From CBDCWT01 sp965223305 (GTDB lineage Bacteria > Planctomycetota > Planctomycetia > Pirellulales > Pirellulaceae), in contig CBDCWT010000084.1 of NCBI GenBank assembly GCA_965223305.1, positions 186,001 through 250,000 of the forward strand: a stretch of 64,000 bases of DNA. Reading direction: 5' to 3'. A model generated the notes under the pieces. The model was not told the DNA's origin, ran no database searches, and saw only the letters and a program-made list of their open reading frames with translations. The first letter of the stretch is position 1, and each line of letters begins with the position of its first letter. Shown piece after piece: positions 25,776 through 34,834 of this stretch. A program made the translations under genes and the position numbers.

Positions 25776-25864
25776 AATCAGCCGCCGGGCGTTTAGCCCG
25801 CGGTTCCCACCACAACCAGCACTCCGATGTACCTCGGCTCGGCAGGAGCCTCGCCCTCCCGAGC
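25776..25864 (-). repeat. Short composite repeat with GGGCGTTTAGCCC and GGAGCCTCGCCCTCC
   Basis: Reduced family A copy between the penicillin acylase and binding-protein genes: AATCAGCCGCCGGGCG, TTTAGCCCGCGGTT, then CTCGGCAGGAGCCTCGCC. The same pair occurs at 34430-34517 and 34569-34656. Confidence 0.7.
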
Positions 25865-25914
25865 GCCGTATACGTTCGTGGTAATGAGTGTAATGGGTGT
25901 ACTTTGACGCTCCA

Positions 25915-26898
25915 CTAGTTTGCTCCGCTCAGATCCGGAGTGACCAGTCGGTCAATCGGGCTCTCGTCTAGGTTCTCTTTCGTTGCCACGTATTCCCCGG
26001 TGGAAATGACCTCCTCGACTTCCTCACCGCGGAGGTGAGCCACGATTGTCTTGACCGATTGATATCCCATAGTCACTGGGTCCTGCAGGACAATACCGGC
26101 TACCTTGTCTTCTTGTAAGCCGCTGACCAGTCCATCGCTTGGGTCGAACGCTACGAACTGAACCTTACCTGCGAGCCCCGACTGCTCGAGTGCCTCCAGC
26201 GTACCATTCGCATTCGGTTCACAGACGGCGAAGATACCGTCCACATTGTCTTGGTACTTCAGCAGCAAGGAAAGCGCCTTCTTCATGGCGCTTTCGGTCG
26301 ATGCTTCACCGTACTGGTCAGATGACAAGAGGTTGATATTGGGGTATGCCTGCAGCGCCTCCAGAAAGCCGGCCTCTCGCTGTTCCGTACTCTCACTTCC
26401 AGCGCGGTACCGCAACAAGATCACATCGCCCTTTTCGTCAATAGCTTCTGCGAGCCGATGCGCGGCAAGCTTGCCGCCGTTGAAGTTGTCGGTGGCGACG
26501 TAGCTGATAATCTCGGCGCCCGCGCCCAAGCCGCTATCGAAAACGACGACAGGAATTCCCTCGTCGTTCGCTTCAATCACAGCATCGACGAGCGCTTCGG
26601 ACTGTGTCGGAGCAAGGCAGATTCCATCCACCCGTTTTGTAATGAAGTTCTTGACGATACCGATCTGACCAGCCGTATCGGACTCAGATTGCGGTCCTTT
26701 CCAGATGATCTCGACGTCCAACTCGTCCGCGGCTCGCTGGGCGCCTTTGTGCACGGCTTGCCAGTGCTCGTGGCCCGTGCTTTTGGGTATCACGGCGATG
26801 CGCAGTGTCTGTGTGGACGGCGCCGGAAGGTTGGCATTTTGACTTGCGGTACATCCGACCAGGGCGGCCGTCAACAACAGGATTCCAAGTCGGGACAC
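25915..26898 (-). CDS. Periplasmic sugar-binding lipoprotein (type 1 binding protein, RbsB-like)
   Basis: A 327-residue lipoprotein: a signal peptide ending in the lipobox LVGC (Cys near residue 16), then a periplasmic-binding-protein type 1 fold. Typical segments are LRIAVIPKSTGHEHWQAVHKGAQRAADEL, ITKRVDGICLAPTQSEAL, GIPVVVFDSGL, YVATDNFNGGKLAAHRLAEAI and VDGIFAVCEPNANGTLEAL. It should bind a pentose, hexose or autoinducer-2-type ligand outside the inner membrane. No permease or ATPase gene is next to it, so it is an orphan component. Confidence 0.9.
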   Translation of the reverse strand: MSRLGILLLTAALVGCTASQNANLPAPSTQTLRIAVIPKSTGHEHWQAVHKGAQRAADELDVEIIWKGPQSESDTAGQIGIVKNFITKRVDGICLAPTQSEALVDAVIEANDEGIPVVVFDSGLGAGAEIISYVATDNFNGGKLAAHRLAEAIDEKGDVILLRYRAGSESTEQREAGFLEALQAYPNINLLSSDQYGEASTESAMKKALSLLLKYQDNVDGIFAVCEPNANGTLEALEQSGLAGKVQFVAFDPSDGLVSGLQEDKVAGIVLQDPVTMGYQSVKTIVAHLRGEEVEEVISTGEYVATKENLDESPIDRLVTPDLSGAN

Positions 26899-27133
26899 GG
26901 GGCACTTTCCTCAAAGTAGGGTGATACGTAAGAACCGCGGACTCCACGCGAGCCCCGATTATCGTAACCCGAAGCGTCAGCGAGGGGGAGATATCTGCCC
27001 ACTGCGTGGGGTGTTGAAGTTGCGAACCGACGCGACCGCCAAGACCGGTACCACCGTCCCTTTCCAGCCTGCGCGGTGGAAACGAGCTAAGTTTGAGCTG
27101 TAGGATCCTGCCTCGAAGTGAGAAACAAGACCG
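26899..27133. promoter_or_regulatory. Divergent intergenic region with a half repeat
   Basis: Between the binding-protein gene (leftward) and the HD-GYP gene (rightward). It contains one unpaired half of hairpin family B (CGTAACCCGAAGCGTCAGCG at 26963) without its inverted partner. Both promoters should lie here; none was clear enough to place. Confidence 0.4.
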
Positions 27134-28111
27134 ATGAGCCGAGTTCGGGCGGACGTACTGGCTGCGGACGGATACATCCCTGTATCCGTGGCGACCCTCG
27201 TGCCGGCAACGACGGTCGGTACGGGGTTGTATCTGCGTGATAGCCAGAGCGGTCAGATGACCCTCTACCGCGGTCCCGAGGTGGAGCTGGTCGCAGACGA
27301 TCTGCAAAAGCTGCTCAAGCGAGGACAGACCAAACTCTATGTCAGCGCCGACGACCACTCGGACTACCAACGGTACCTTCGCGACAACCTGGCGGACGTC
27401 GTCAGCGACGAGACTGTTCGAGTCGAACAACGGTTTGCCTCACTGAATGAGGTTGTTCGCGATGTCCTGGCGACGACTTTCGCCGGCGGCAACATGGACG
27501 AAGCCATCGAACAATGCCGTGATCTAGCGCAGCACAACGTCGAACTTATCTGCCGCAACGATGTTGTCGGTGCGGATTTGCTGGGCGTGATGTACCATGA
27601 CTATCACACCTTTACGCACTCCGCGAACGTATCGTACTACTGTACGATGCTGGCTGAAGAGCTCTCGATCACCGACGCGGACTTGTTGGTTGAAATCGCA
27701 ACGGCAGGGCTCCTCCATGATGTCGGCAAACTAGAGATCCCCGAGAAGATCCTCTGCAAGAAGGGGCGGCTCACCGACACCGAGTTTGAAATTATCAAGT
27801 CACACCCTACCGTTGGGTTTCAGAAACTGTGTCATCGCGAGGACTTGAGTCTCGGGCAGCTGATGATGGTTTATCAGCACCATGAGCGCTTGGATGGCAA
27901 AGGATATCCGGTTGGTGTGACTCAAGGCGAGATTCACGACTGGGCGCGGCTCTGTACGGTGGTGGATGTGTTTGAGGCCCTGACGAGCAACCGGCCCTAC
28001 CGAGCCGGATTGGCGACCTCTGAGGCATTCCAAATCATGGACCGAGACGCCGGTTGCGCCTTTGACCCGGAGATGCTGCAATGTTGGAAGGCGATTATCA
28101 AGAACGTCTGA
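27134..28111 (+). CDS. HD-GYP domain protein (predicted cyclic-di-GMP phosphodiesterase)
   Basis: A 325-residue cytosolic protein. The first ~115 residues form a small sensory or regulatory domain (DGYIPVSVATLVPATTVG...). The HD-GYP domain follows, with HTFTHSANVSYYCTMLAEEL, GLLHDVGKLEIPEKIL (HD), and YQHHERLDGKGYPVG containing the HHExxDGxGYP signature. All metal ligands expected for c-di-GMP hydrolysis are present. Its last 31 bases overlap the next gene, a PilZ protein, so enzyme and c-di-GMP receptor are probably made together. It has no receiver domain, unlike many HD-GYP proteins. Confidence 0.92.
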   Translation: MSRVRADVLAADGYIPVSVATLVPATTVGTGLYLRDSQSGQMTLYRGPEVELVADDLQKLLKRGQTKLYVSADDHSDYQRYLRDNLADVVSDETVRVEQRFASLNEVVRDVLATTFAGGNMDEAIEQCRDLAQHNVELICRNDVVGADLLGVMYHDYHTFTHSANVSYYCTMLAEELSITDADLLVEIATAGLLHDVGKLEIPEKILCKKGRLTDTEFEIIKSHPTVGFQKLCHREDLSLGQLMMVYQHHERLDGKGYPVGVTQGEIHDWARLCTVVDVFEALTSNRPYRAGLATSEAFQIMDRDAGCAFDPEMLQCWKAIIKNV

Positions 28112-28482
28112 CCCAGCTGATATCGAAGTTGCCGTGCCGAGTGGAAATACCTGAGAAATGGGGCAACTTCCTCGAGGGTCGCGGCCCTTTGCCGGCTATA
28201 CCGAATGATCGCCGACGTTTTGTCCGGCACCAGTTCCGAGGAAAGGCTGTCTTGGAGGTCCGGCAATCGTTGCCGAGCATCGAACGGGAACACCAATACG
28301 AGGTCGTGTATATGCGCGATCTCTCTCGACAGGGGATTTCGTTCGTTCATTCTGGACAGCTGTTCCCAACGGAAACGTGTCGCCTCTGGCTGCCGGAGCG
28401 GAAGATCACGCTGCAGATTGTGCGTTGCCAACGTGTGCAGGAACGGTGCTACGTCGTCGGGGGAACGCTGGGATCCTGCTGA
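28081..28482 (+). CDS. PilZ domain protein (predicted c-di-GMP receptor)
   Basis: A 133-residue protein with the two c-di-GMP-binding elements of PilZ domains: an Arg-rich box NDRRRFVRHQFRG (RxxxR type) near residue 43 and DLSRQGISF (D/NxSxxG type) near residue 80. The remaining strands (CRLWLPERKITLQIVRCQRV) fit the beta-barrel. The start ATG at 28081 lies within the HD-GYP gene, a 31-base overlap. It would bind c-di-GMP and act on an unknown partner, probably in attachment or motility control. Confidence 0.87.
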   Translation: MLEGDYQERLTQLISKLPCRVEIPEKWGNFLEGRGPLPAIPNDRRRFVRHQFRGKAVLEVRQSLPSIEREHQYEVVYMRDLSRQGISFVHSGQLFPTETCRLWLPERKITLQIVRCQRVQERCYVVGGTLGSC

Positions 28483-28531
28483 CCTGCACGCTCTGATTCG
28501 CGGCAGCGACGCTTGTAGCCGTTCCATCCTA

Positions 28532-28707
28532 ACCCGAATTATTCATGAGCGATCTGCTGCGAGGTCGTAAGTCCATCCGTGGCTTCGTCATGCTTCACAA
28601 TTCTCCCTCGACGTATTGCTTCAATACGCCTGCGGAAGAATTGCTCGCCTTCCTTGCCACGAACGTACTTACAACCTCTCGCCACGATCTTCATGAATAA
28701 TCCGGGC
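28532..28707 (+). mobile_element. 176-bp palindromic MITE-like element, copy 4
   Basis: Same element, plus orientation, with TA on both sides (28530-28531 and 28708-28709). Its first base is A, giving TAACCCG instead of TAGCCCG. It lies about 48 bases after the PilZ stop and before the TTG-start gene at 28886. The stretch 28710-28885 to its right shows nothing recognisable apart from that gene's ribosome-binding site. Confidence 0.85.
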
Positions 28708-28885
28708 TAAGGTGAAGCGCGGGTCGAGCACATCTTGCGGTCTGTCGTGTGCCATCGCCCACCAGTGAAAAGACTGTGTCGACTGCTTTGTCCACCAGCG
28801 AACAAAGTCGATAAGATAGGGTCTTCCCAAAGGGGGGAACTGCCGGAAGACCCGACAAGTCGAACACGAATCAGGATCACACACT

Positions 28886-29329
28886 TTGGATGAGCCCACA
28901 CTGCTCGAATTTGAACGGCTCTGCAACCAAGCCAGCTCGCTGGCACAAGAGCAGCAGGACCTGAGCACACGCTGTCGCCGGCAGAGGATGTTCATCGAGA
29001 GGATCGGTCTGGTCGCCGGTTTCCTGGCGCTGCTGATACTGCTGGCTGCCGGTGTCGGCGGCCCCGTCCTACCGTTGGTAGCAACCGCCGCGCTGCTCAT
29101 GCTCATCTCGCTGGGCTGCACAATCGCGAACGGTCTTGGTGGTCCGGGCCGCGAGATCGAACACCATGTCAAGGCAACCGAGCTGGCTGTTCTCCACGAT
29201 GCTTGCTCGTTCGTTGTCGCCGAGCACGAGGCGGGGCGGTTGGCGCAAGAGGAGTTTCGCGAGTGGTTGGATCATCATACCGGCCACTTCAGCAGGTTGA
29301 GTCGGTCGCTAGAGCACCCCTTTCGGTGA
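28886..29329 (+). CDS. Small membrane protein of unknown function with helical ends
   Basis: Not a recognised family. 147 residues: an N-terminal helical region (EFERLCNQASSLAQEQQDL), two adjacent hydrophobic segments (IGLVAGFLALLILLAAGVG and LPLVATAALLMLISLGCTI) forming a transmembrane hairpin, and a polar helical C-terminal part (~95-147) likely in the cytosol. The start is a TTG at 28886 with AGGA about 10 bases upstream; no ATG fits the frame. Codon usage and lack of an alternative reading support a real gene. It follows a palindromic element and precedes a family A repeat. Confidence 0.65.
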   Translation: MDEPTLLEFERLCNQASSLAQEQQDLSTRCRRQRMFIERIGLVAGFLALLILLAAGVGGPVLPLVATAALLMLISLGCTIANGLGGPGREIEHHVKATELAVLHDACSFVVAEHEAGRLAQEEFREWLDHHTGHFSRLSRSLEHPFR

Positions 29330-29350
29330 CAAACCAGCGGACATCAACGT

Positions 29351-29465
29351 CACCCTCCCGCTCGCGGGAGGGTCGGACGCTACGCGTCGGTTTCGCTGGG
29401 GAACCGTGGGCTAACGCCCAGCGGCTGATTTGGAGCGTAGCCGAACTCGCCAGAGTTTGGCGGGC
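29351..29465 (+). repeat. Composite hairpin repeat (family A), copy 4
   Basis: Begins with a different hairpin (CCCTCCCGCTCGCGGGAGGG), then the shared GGGCTAACGCCC and CGAACTCGCCAGAGTTTGG modules. It lies between converging genes and could terminate both. Confidence 0.75.
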
Positions 29466-29495
29466 TGCTGCATCAAAGTTACTGAAATCGCCGGC

Positions 29496-31310
29496 TCACT
29501 TGCTCTGCTGAAGATACGCTTCGACGTTATCTTCGAGGACGGACAACGGAACAGCTCCGCTTCCCACCACCACGTCGTGGAACTCGCGCAGATCAAAACG
29601 GTCGCCCAAGGTCTCTTCAGCCCGCGCCCGCAACTGGCGAATCTTGAGTTCGCCTGTCTTATAGGCCAGTGCCTGTCCGGGCCACGAGATGTAACGATCC
29701 ACCTCGGCCACGATGTTGTGCGTCGAAAGTGCCGTGTTCTGCGTCATGAAGTCGATGGCTTGCTTTCGCGTCCAGCCGAAGTAGTGCATGCCGGTATCGA
29801 CTACCAGCCGACATGCCCGCCACATCTCGTAGGTCAACCGCCCGAAATCGCTGTAGGGATCTTGGTAGAAACCCACTTCGAGTCCTAGCCGTTCTGCGTA
29901 CAGGCCCCAGCCTTCGATGAAGGCTGTAACCGGTGCAAAACGGCGAAACGGAGGCAGGCCTTCGAGCTCTTGCTGGAGCGCGATTTGCAAGTGATGGCCC
30001 GGCACCGCTTCATGCAGCGACAATGCCTCGACCTCATACAGCGGCCGTGCTTTGAGGTTGTAGACATTGATGTAATAGTAACCGGCGTCGCTGCCATCCC
30101 CCGCCGGTGGCTGATAATAGGCGGTCGTCGTTTTGGGAGCGATATGGTCGGGGATGGTGCGGATGCCGTAGGGCGTGCGCGGCAGTTTTCCAAACAGCTT
30201 GGGGAGGGCCCCGTCGATCTTCTTCAGTACGAAAGCGACCTCTTTTTGTAGCTGTTCGGGCGTATCCGCGTAGAATCGCGGCTCGCTTCGTAGGTGCTCG
30301 ACGAAGGCAGCGAAGTCGCCCTCAAAATCTACCTTGCGGATGATCGCTTCCATCTCTTGTCGAATTCGAGCGACTTCGGCCTGGCCTGTCGAGTGAACTT
30401 CTTCCGGAGTCACCTGCAGGGTCGTGAAGCGGCGCACGCGATGCCGATAAAAGTCGCGCCCGTTGGGCAGCGCCGAGGCCCCGATCGATCCCCGGCAGGC
30501 CGGCATGTACTCGTCCTTCATGAACGTCAGGAATTTTCCATAACTGGGGATAACATGAGCCGCGATCGCCGCGCGACCTGCTTCTCGCAAACGGTCGCCT
30601 TCGGCCGCTACAGTTTCGGGCATCTTCTTAAACGGGGCGTAGAGCAGGCTCCGTTCCGGGTCTGCCACCAAGTGGGTGGTGAGGGCCTCTTCGTAGCCGT
30701 CCAAGACCACGGCCGGCAGTACACGCCGATCGTCGATTCCCGCTCGCATCAGTTCGATATGGTCAGCAGTGTATTGGGAAAACGCCCGCAAACGCGACAC
30801 ATAGTCGTCGTAATCCTGAACTGTCTTCAGCGGAACTTGGCTGGGTAGCTCCGGAAAGTCGACGTGAAACCCCCACCGATTGCTGATCGGCATCAAGTGG
30901 GCGCCAAATTCGTACTCTGCCAAGTCGTCCTCTAGCAGCCGACCGAAGATGTCGTAATTGATCTGCTCTTGCCGCGGCAGGTTAGCCCGATTGATTGCCT
31001 GCCACCGCTCGTGAAACGCGCGTCGTTGCGCGTGGCGAGCGTGTTGATTGGCAAGGGACTCGTCCGACAAGCGATCGTTGAAGCGGCGATCACCCAAGCG
31101 TGTTGCAAAAATAGGCGATTGCTGGAGATCGAACTCCCATGCGTCGTCCAACAATTGGCGCAAGCGCTCGATGTCCTCCTGCGCGACCAACACAGACGGA
31201 CCGGCGCCGTAGGCAGTCAATAAGAACAACAAGCCAACGCCGATCGATAGACCGACTCTGGTACAGCTTCGCCGACGTAGCCGTTTTGATGTAGATGACA
31301 GAATTTGCAT
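29496..31310 (-). CDS. DUF885-family exported zinc peptidase-like protein
   Basis: A 604-residue protein with a signal peptide (basic SKRLRRRSCTR, then VGLSIGVGLLFLLTAYGAG). The DUF885 domain spans nearly everything else; its zinc motif LSLHEAVPGHHLQ (HExxxGHH-like) is about 70% along the chain, followed by FIEGWGLYAERLG, which supplies a third ligand Glu in this family. Known members are probable carboxypeptidase or aminopeptidase-like enzymes. The ATG at 31310 is chosen to give a normal signal peptide; 240 bases separate it from the divergent aminoacylase-dipeptidase start, suggesting shared regulation of peptide degradation. Confidence 0.87.
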   Translation of the reverse strand: MQILSSTSKRLRRRSCTRVGLSIGVGLLFLLTAYGAGPSVLVAQEDIERLRQLLDDAWEFDLQQSPIFATRLGDRRFNDRLSDESLANQHARHAQRRAFHERWQAINRANLPRQEQINYDIFGRLLEDDLAEYEFGAHLMPISNRWGFHVDFPELPSQVPLKTVQDYDDYVSRLRAFSQYTADHIELMRAGIDDRRVLPAVVLDGYEEALTTHLVADPERSLLYAPFKKMPETVAAEGDRLREAGRAAIAAHVIPSYGKFLTFMKDEYMPACRGSIGASALPNGRDFYRHRVRRFTTLQVTPEEVHSTGQAEVARIRQEMEAIIRKVDFEGDFAAFVEHLRSEPRFYADTPEQLQKEVAFVLKKIDGALPKLFGKLPRTPYGIRTIPDHIAPKTTTAYYQPPAGDGSDAGYYYINVYNLKARPLYEVEALSLHEAVPGHHLQIALQQELEGLPPFRRFAPVTAFIEGWGLYAERLGLEVGFYQDPYSDFGRLTYEMWRACRLVVDTGMHYFGWTRKQAIDFMTQNTALSTHNIVAEVDRYISWPGQALAYKTGELKIRQLRARAEETLGDRFDLREFHDVVVGSGAVPLSVLEDNVEAYLQQSK

Positions 31311-31549
31311 GCTTTGGCTGCTCCGGTTAAGGGCAGTTGGTTTCGCGTTGTGCACCCGTCTCCGCACCGCTGCGGACGTCTTTTTCGAGCGGACGGACAG
31401 CCGAACTCGACAACTTACCAGAACTTGTTGGGCGAGTCAGCAACTCGTGTTGGCGGCTGCGGGCACGGCCGCCTTGTGTTCAGCCTCAAAAGAAATCAGA
31501 CTGGCGAGTCGTAAGGTCCAATTGCCGACTTGCACAGAAGGGGGAAGCA

Positions 31550-34420
31550 ATGCTCTTCAGCGATGCCGAACGCTATCGGTCGATGATGTTCTGTGCGGCC
31601 TTGGCGGCTGGATGGTGCGGATTGCTTCCGCTGACGCTGCATGGTCAACAGACCGATCAGCGGTATGACGTGATCATTCGCAACGGGCAGGTCTATGATG
31701 GATCCGGGCAGCCGGGTCGCCGAGCCGATGTGGCGATCAACGGAAGTCGCATTGCCGCGATCGGAGACCTAGCCGCCGCTCAGGCCGCGCAAGAAATTGA
31801 CGTGGCGGGCATGGCAGTCGCCCCGGGCTTCATCAACATGCTCAGTTGGGCGACCGAGTCGCTGCTGCACGACGGCCGCAGTTTGAGCGACATTCGGCAA
31901 GGTGTCACGCTGGAGGTGTTTGGTGAAGGTTGGTCGATGGGGCCGCTGACTCCAGACATGCGGCGGACGGAGCTGGAAAACCAGGGCGACATCAAATACG
32001 ACATCGAGTGGACGACACTCAGCGAGTACCTGGAGCATCTCGCCGCGAAGGGCGTCTCGCCGAATGTCGCGTCGTTTGTCGGAGCGACAACGGTGCGCAT
32101 CCACGCGGTCGGATACGAGGATCGCAAACCCACCGCTGCAGAACTCGAGGAGATGCGCCAACTAGTTCAGCAGGAGATGGAGCGCGGGGCACTCGGCGTC
32201 GGATCGTCGTTGATCTACGCGCCGGCGTTCTACGCCCAGACGGACGAGTTGATCGAGTTGTGCAAGGTGGCCGCCCGCTATGGCGGCATCTACATCTCTC
32301 ACCTGAGAAGCGAGGGGAATCGGCTCCTCGAAGCGACCGACGAGCTGATCCGAATTGCTCGCGAGGCGAACATCGCTGCGGAGATCTATCACCTCAAGGC
32401 GGCGGGGCAAGCCAACTGGCAGAAGTTGGACGCAGTTATTCGCAAGATCGAGTCGGCGCGCCAAGAGGGACTGCGGATCACTGCGGACATGTATACGTAC
32501 ACCGCGGGTGCCACTGGGCTCAACGCCGCCATGCCGCCTTGGGTGCAGGAGGGTGGATTTGATAAGTGGCGAGAGCGCCTTCGTGACTCGCAGATCCGCG
32601 CTCGCCTGCTCAGGGAAATGCGCACGCCGACGGATGAGTGGGAGAACTTAATGCTGATGGCAGGATCTCCCGAAAAAGTCCTGTTGGTGGGATTTCGCAA
32701 CCCGGACCTAAAACATCTAACAGGCAAATCGTTGGCCGAAGTGGCGGCGCTGCGCGGCAAGTCTGCCGAGGAGACGGCGATGGATCTGGTCGTGGAAGAC
32801 GGCAGCCGCGTCGACACGGTCTACTTCCTGATGAGCGAAGAGAACGTCAAGAAGAAGATCGCGATTCCTTGGGTAAGTCTCTGTAGCGATTCGGCGTCGG
32901 TCGCGCCTGAAGGTGTTTTTCTTGCCTCCAACCCACACCCCCGCGCTTACGGGTCATTTGCCCGATTGCTCGGCAAATACGTGCGCGAGGAACGAGTGCT
33001 CGACTTGTCGTTGGCCGTGCACAAGATGACGGGATTGCCGGCACGGAATCTGGGGCTCCGACAGCGTGGGTTTTTGCAGCCCGGCTACTACGCGGACGTC
33101 GTCGTTTTCGATCCGCAACGGATCGCCGATCTCGCCACCTACGCACAACCCCATCAGCTTGCCACCGGTGTTCGGGACGTATTTGTCAACGGGGTGCAAG
33201 TCTTGCAAGCGGGCGAGCACACCGGCGCGACGCCAGGCCAATTCGTACGAGGCCCAGGCTTTTGGATGGGCCCCGAGCGTCGGAAGCAGGTGGAGGTCAC
33301 CGATGCAGCCAAGGAGATCCATGGGGCGAGTTATGTTTTCGATGGGCACAATGACTTGCCTTGGGCGCTGCGGGAGACAGCCTCTTCGTCGTTCGAGAGG
33401 AAAGACATCGCGAAATCCCAACCTTCCCTTCATACCGACATACCGCGGCTCCGAGCAGGCAACGTCGGAGCGCAGTTCTGGTCGGTATACGTCCCCGCCG
33501 ACACCGCCAACCGCGGCGTGGCCCTCCGCGAGACGTTAGACCAAATCGAGTTGGTTGGCGCGATGATTGAAAAGTACTCCGATGTCTTCGAGTTGGCACG
33601 CACGGCGTCTGATGTCGAGCGAATTCAAGGTGCCGGGAAAATCGCTTCGCTGATCGGAGTCGAGGGGGGACATGCCATCGAAAACTCTTTGGAGAACTTG
33701 CGTCGGCTTCACGGTCTCGGTGCCGCCTATATGACTTTGACTCACTCTGACACCCTGGATTGGGCGGACTCGGCAACCGACGATGCTCGCCACGGTGGTC
33801 TCAACGCTCTCGGCGAGGAAGTTATCCGAGAAATGAACCGCTTGGGGATGTTGGTGGACCTCTCGCACGTTTCACCTGAAACAATGGAGGATGCCATCCG
33901 AGTTAGTCGTGCGCCAGTGATCTTCTCACATTCATCCGCGCGCTCGATCGCCGACCATCCGCGCAATGTGCCAGACCGTATTTTGCGGATGACCGCGGAA
34001 AACGGCGGGGTTGTGATGGTCAACTTCTACTCAGGTTTCATCGTCCGCGAGTCAGCACGCCGTATGGCAAAGATGTTTGACGTCGATCGCGAGCTACGGG
34101 CCAAGTATGCTGACGACGATGACTACCGCGCAGCCCGACGTCAGTGGCGGGCGAGAAACCCGATCCTGCCAGGGGCGGTTCAGGATGTGGTCGATCACAT
34201 CGACCATATCGTACGCGTGGCCGGGATTGATCACGTCGGCTTGGGTTCGGACTTCGACGGGGTCACCAGCCTCCCGCGCCAATTGGAAGATGTGTCAACT
34301 TATCCGGTCATCACGCAGGAGCTGCTCAACCGCGGCTACACTCGCCAAGAGATCCACAAGATCATGAGTGAGAACATCCTGCGCGTGCTACGCGAGGCGG
34401 AGCAACAGGCTGGCCGGTGA
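31550..34420 (+). CDS. Fused D-aminoacylase-like amidohydrolase and M19 membrane dipeptidase
   Basis: A 956-residue exported fusion. The ATG at 31550 follows AGAAGGGGGAAGCA and starts a signal peptide (MMFCAALAAGWCGLLPLTL). Residues ~45-565 are an N-acyl-D-amino-acid deacylase-type amidohydrolase (YDVIIRNGQVYDGSG...). The usual HxH of the PGFIDxHxH motif is absent (PGFINMLSWATE), and the metal-ligand Cys region reads LEVFGEGWSMGPL. Residues ~585-950 are a complete renal-dipeptidase-type M19 domain: VFDGHNDLPW, GVEGGHAIEN, LVDLSHVSPETM, VIFSHSSARSI and HVGLGSDFDG. It may deacylate and split peptides containing D-residues, for example from peptidoglycan. Confidence 0.88.
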   Translation: MLFSDAERYRSMMFCAALAAGWCGLLPLTLHGQQTDQRYDVIIRNGQVYDGSGQPGRRADVAINGSRIAAIGDLAAAQAAQEIDVAGMAVAPGFINMLSWATESLLHDGRSLSDIRQGVTLEVFGEGWSMGPLTPDMRRTELENQGDIKYDIEWTTLSEYLEHLAAKGVSPNVASFVGATTVRIHAVGYEDRKPTAAELEEMRQLVQQEMERGALGVGSSLIYAPAFYAQTDELIELCKVAARYGGIYISHLRSEGNRLLEATDELIRIAREANIAAEIYHLKAAGQANWQKLDAVIRKIESARQEGLRITADMYTYTAGATGLNAAMPPWVQEGGFDKWRERLRDSQIRARLLREMRTPTDEWENLMLMAGSPEKVLLVGFRNPDLKHLTGKSLAEVAALRGKSAEETAMDLVVEDGSRVDTVYFLMSEENVKKKIAIPWVSLCSDSASVAPEGVFLASNPHPRAYGSFARLLGKYVREERVLDLSLAVHKMTGLPARNLGLRQRGFLQPGYYADVVVFDPQRIADLATYAQPHQLATGVRDVFVNGVQVLQAGEHTGATPGQFVRGPGFWMGPERRKQVEVTDAAKEIHGASYVFDGHNDLPWALRETASSSFERKDIAKSQPSLHTDIPRLRAGNVGAQFWSVYVPADTANRGVALRETLDQIELVGAMIEKYSDVFELARTASDVERIQGAGKIASLIGVEGGHAIENSLENLRRLHGLGAAYMTLTHSDTLDWADSATDDARHGGLNALGEEVIREMNRLGMLVDLSHVSPETMEDAIRVSRAPVIFSHSSARSIADHPRNVPDRILRMTAENGGVVMVNFYSGFIVRESARRMAKMFDVDRELRAKYADDDDYRAARRQWRARNPILPGAVQDVVDHIDHIVRVAGIDHVGLGSDFDGVTSLPRQLEDVSTYPVITQELLNRGYTRQEIHKIMSENILRVLREAEQQAGR

Positions 34421-34429
34421 CAGCGATAG

Positions 34430-34656
34430 AATCAGCCGCCGGGCGTTAGCCCACGGTTTCCGCCGCAGCCGGCGTTCCGATGCACCTGCGGCTCGGCAGG
34501 AGCCTCGCCCTCCCGGCAATCCTGCTGATCATGTTGATGTCTGTCTGTCTGTCTTTCTTTTACTGACAAATCAGCCGCTGGGCGTTAGCCCACGGTTTCC
34601 GCCACAGCCGGCATTCCGATGCACCTGCGGCTCGGCAGGAGCCTCGCCCTCCCGGC
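34430..34656 (-). repeat. Two direct copies of the GGGCGTTAGCCC / GAGCCTCGCCCTCC repeat
   Basis: Bases 34430-34517 and 34569-34656 are near-identical 88-base blocks: AATCAGCCGC.GGGCGTTAGC, CCACGGTTTCCGCC, then GCACCTGCGGCTCGGCAGGA and GCCTCGCCCTCCCGG. The offset is 139 bases. The blocks lie between the dipeptidase and GH88 genes, which converge. Confidence 0.8.
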
Positions 34657-34710
34657 CCGGCACTTTGGAGTCCGCCGTCGCGCGCGCGATGTCGGATTCG
34701 CCGCGTTTTT

Positions 34711-34784
34711 CGGAACCCGAAGCGTCAGCGAGGGGAGTTGATGTACCAACGCAAGTTGTTCCCTCGCTTACGCTTCGGGTTCCG
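34711..34784. repeat. Hairpin repeat family B
   Basis: Inverted repeat CGGAACCCGAAGCGTCAGCG / CGCTTACGCTTCGGGTTCCG with ~25 bases between the arms. Outside it is the outer layer GCGTTTTT... and GCGCAACTTCAAAAG seen around other copies. Confidence 0.85.
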
Positions 34785-34834
34785 ATTGTGGCGAAATGCG
34801 CAACTTCAAAAGCTGGCTGGAAGCTAACGGGAGT

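Noticed and set aside
29496..31310. Beta-lactamase or M1 aminopeptidase for the DUF885 protein
   Set aside because: The zinc motif HEAVPGHH and the FIEGWGLYAE block are specific to DUF885; the M1 GAMEN motif is absent.
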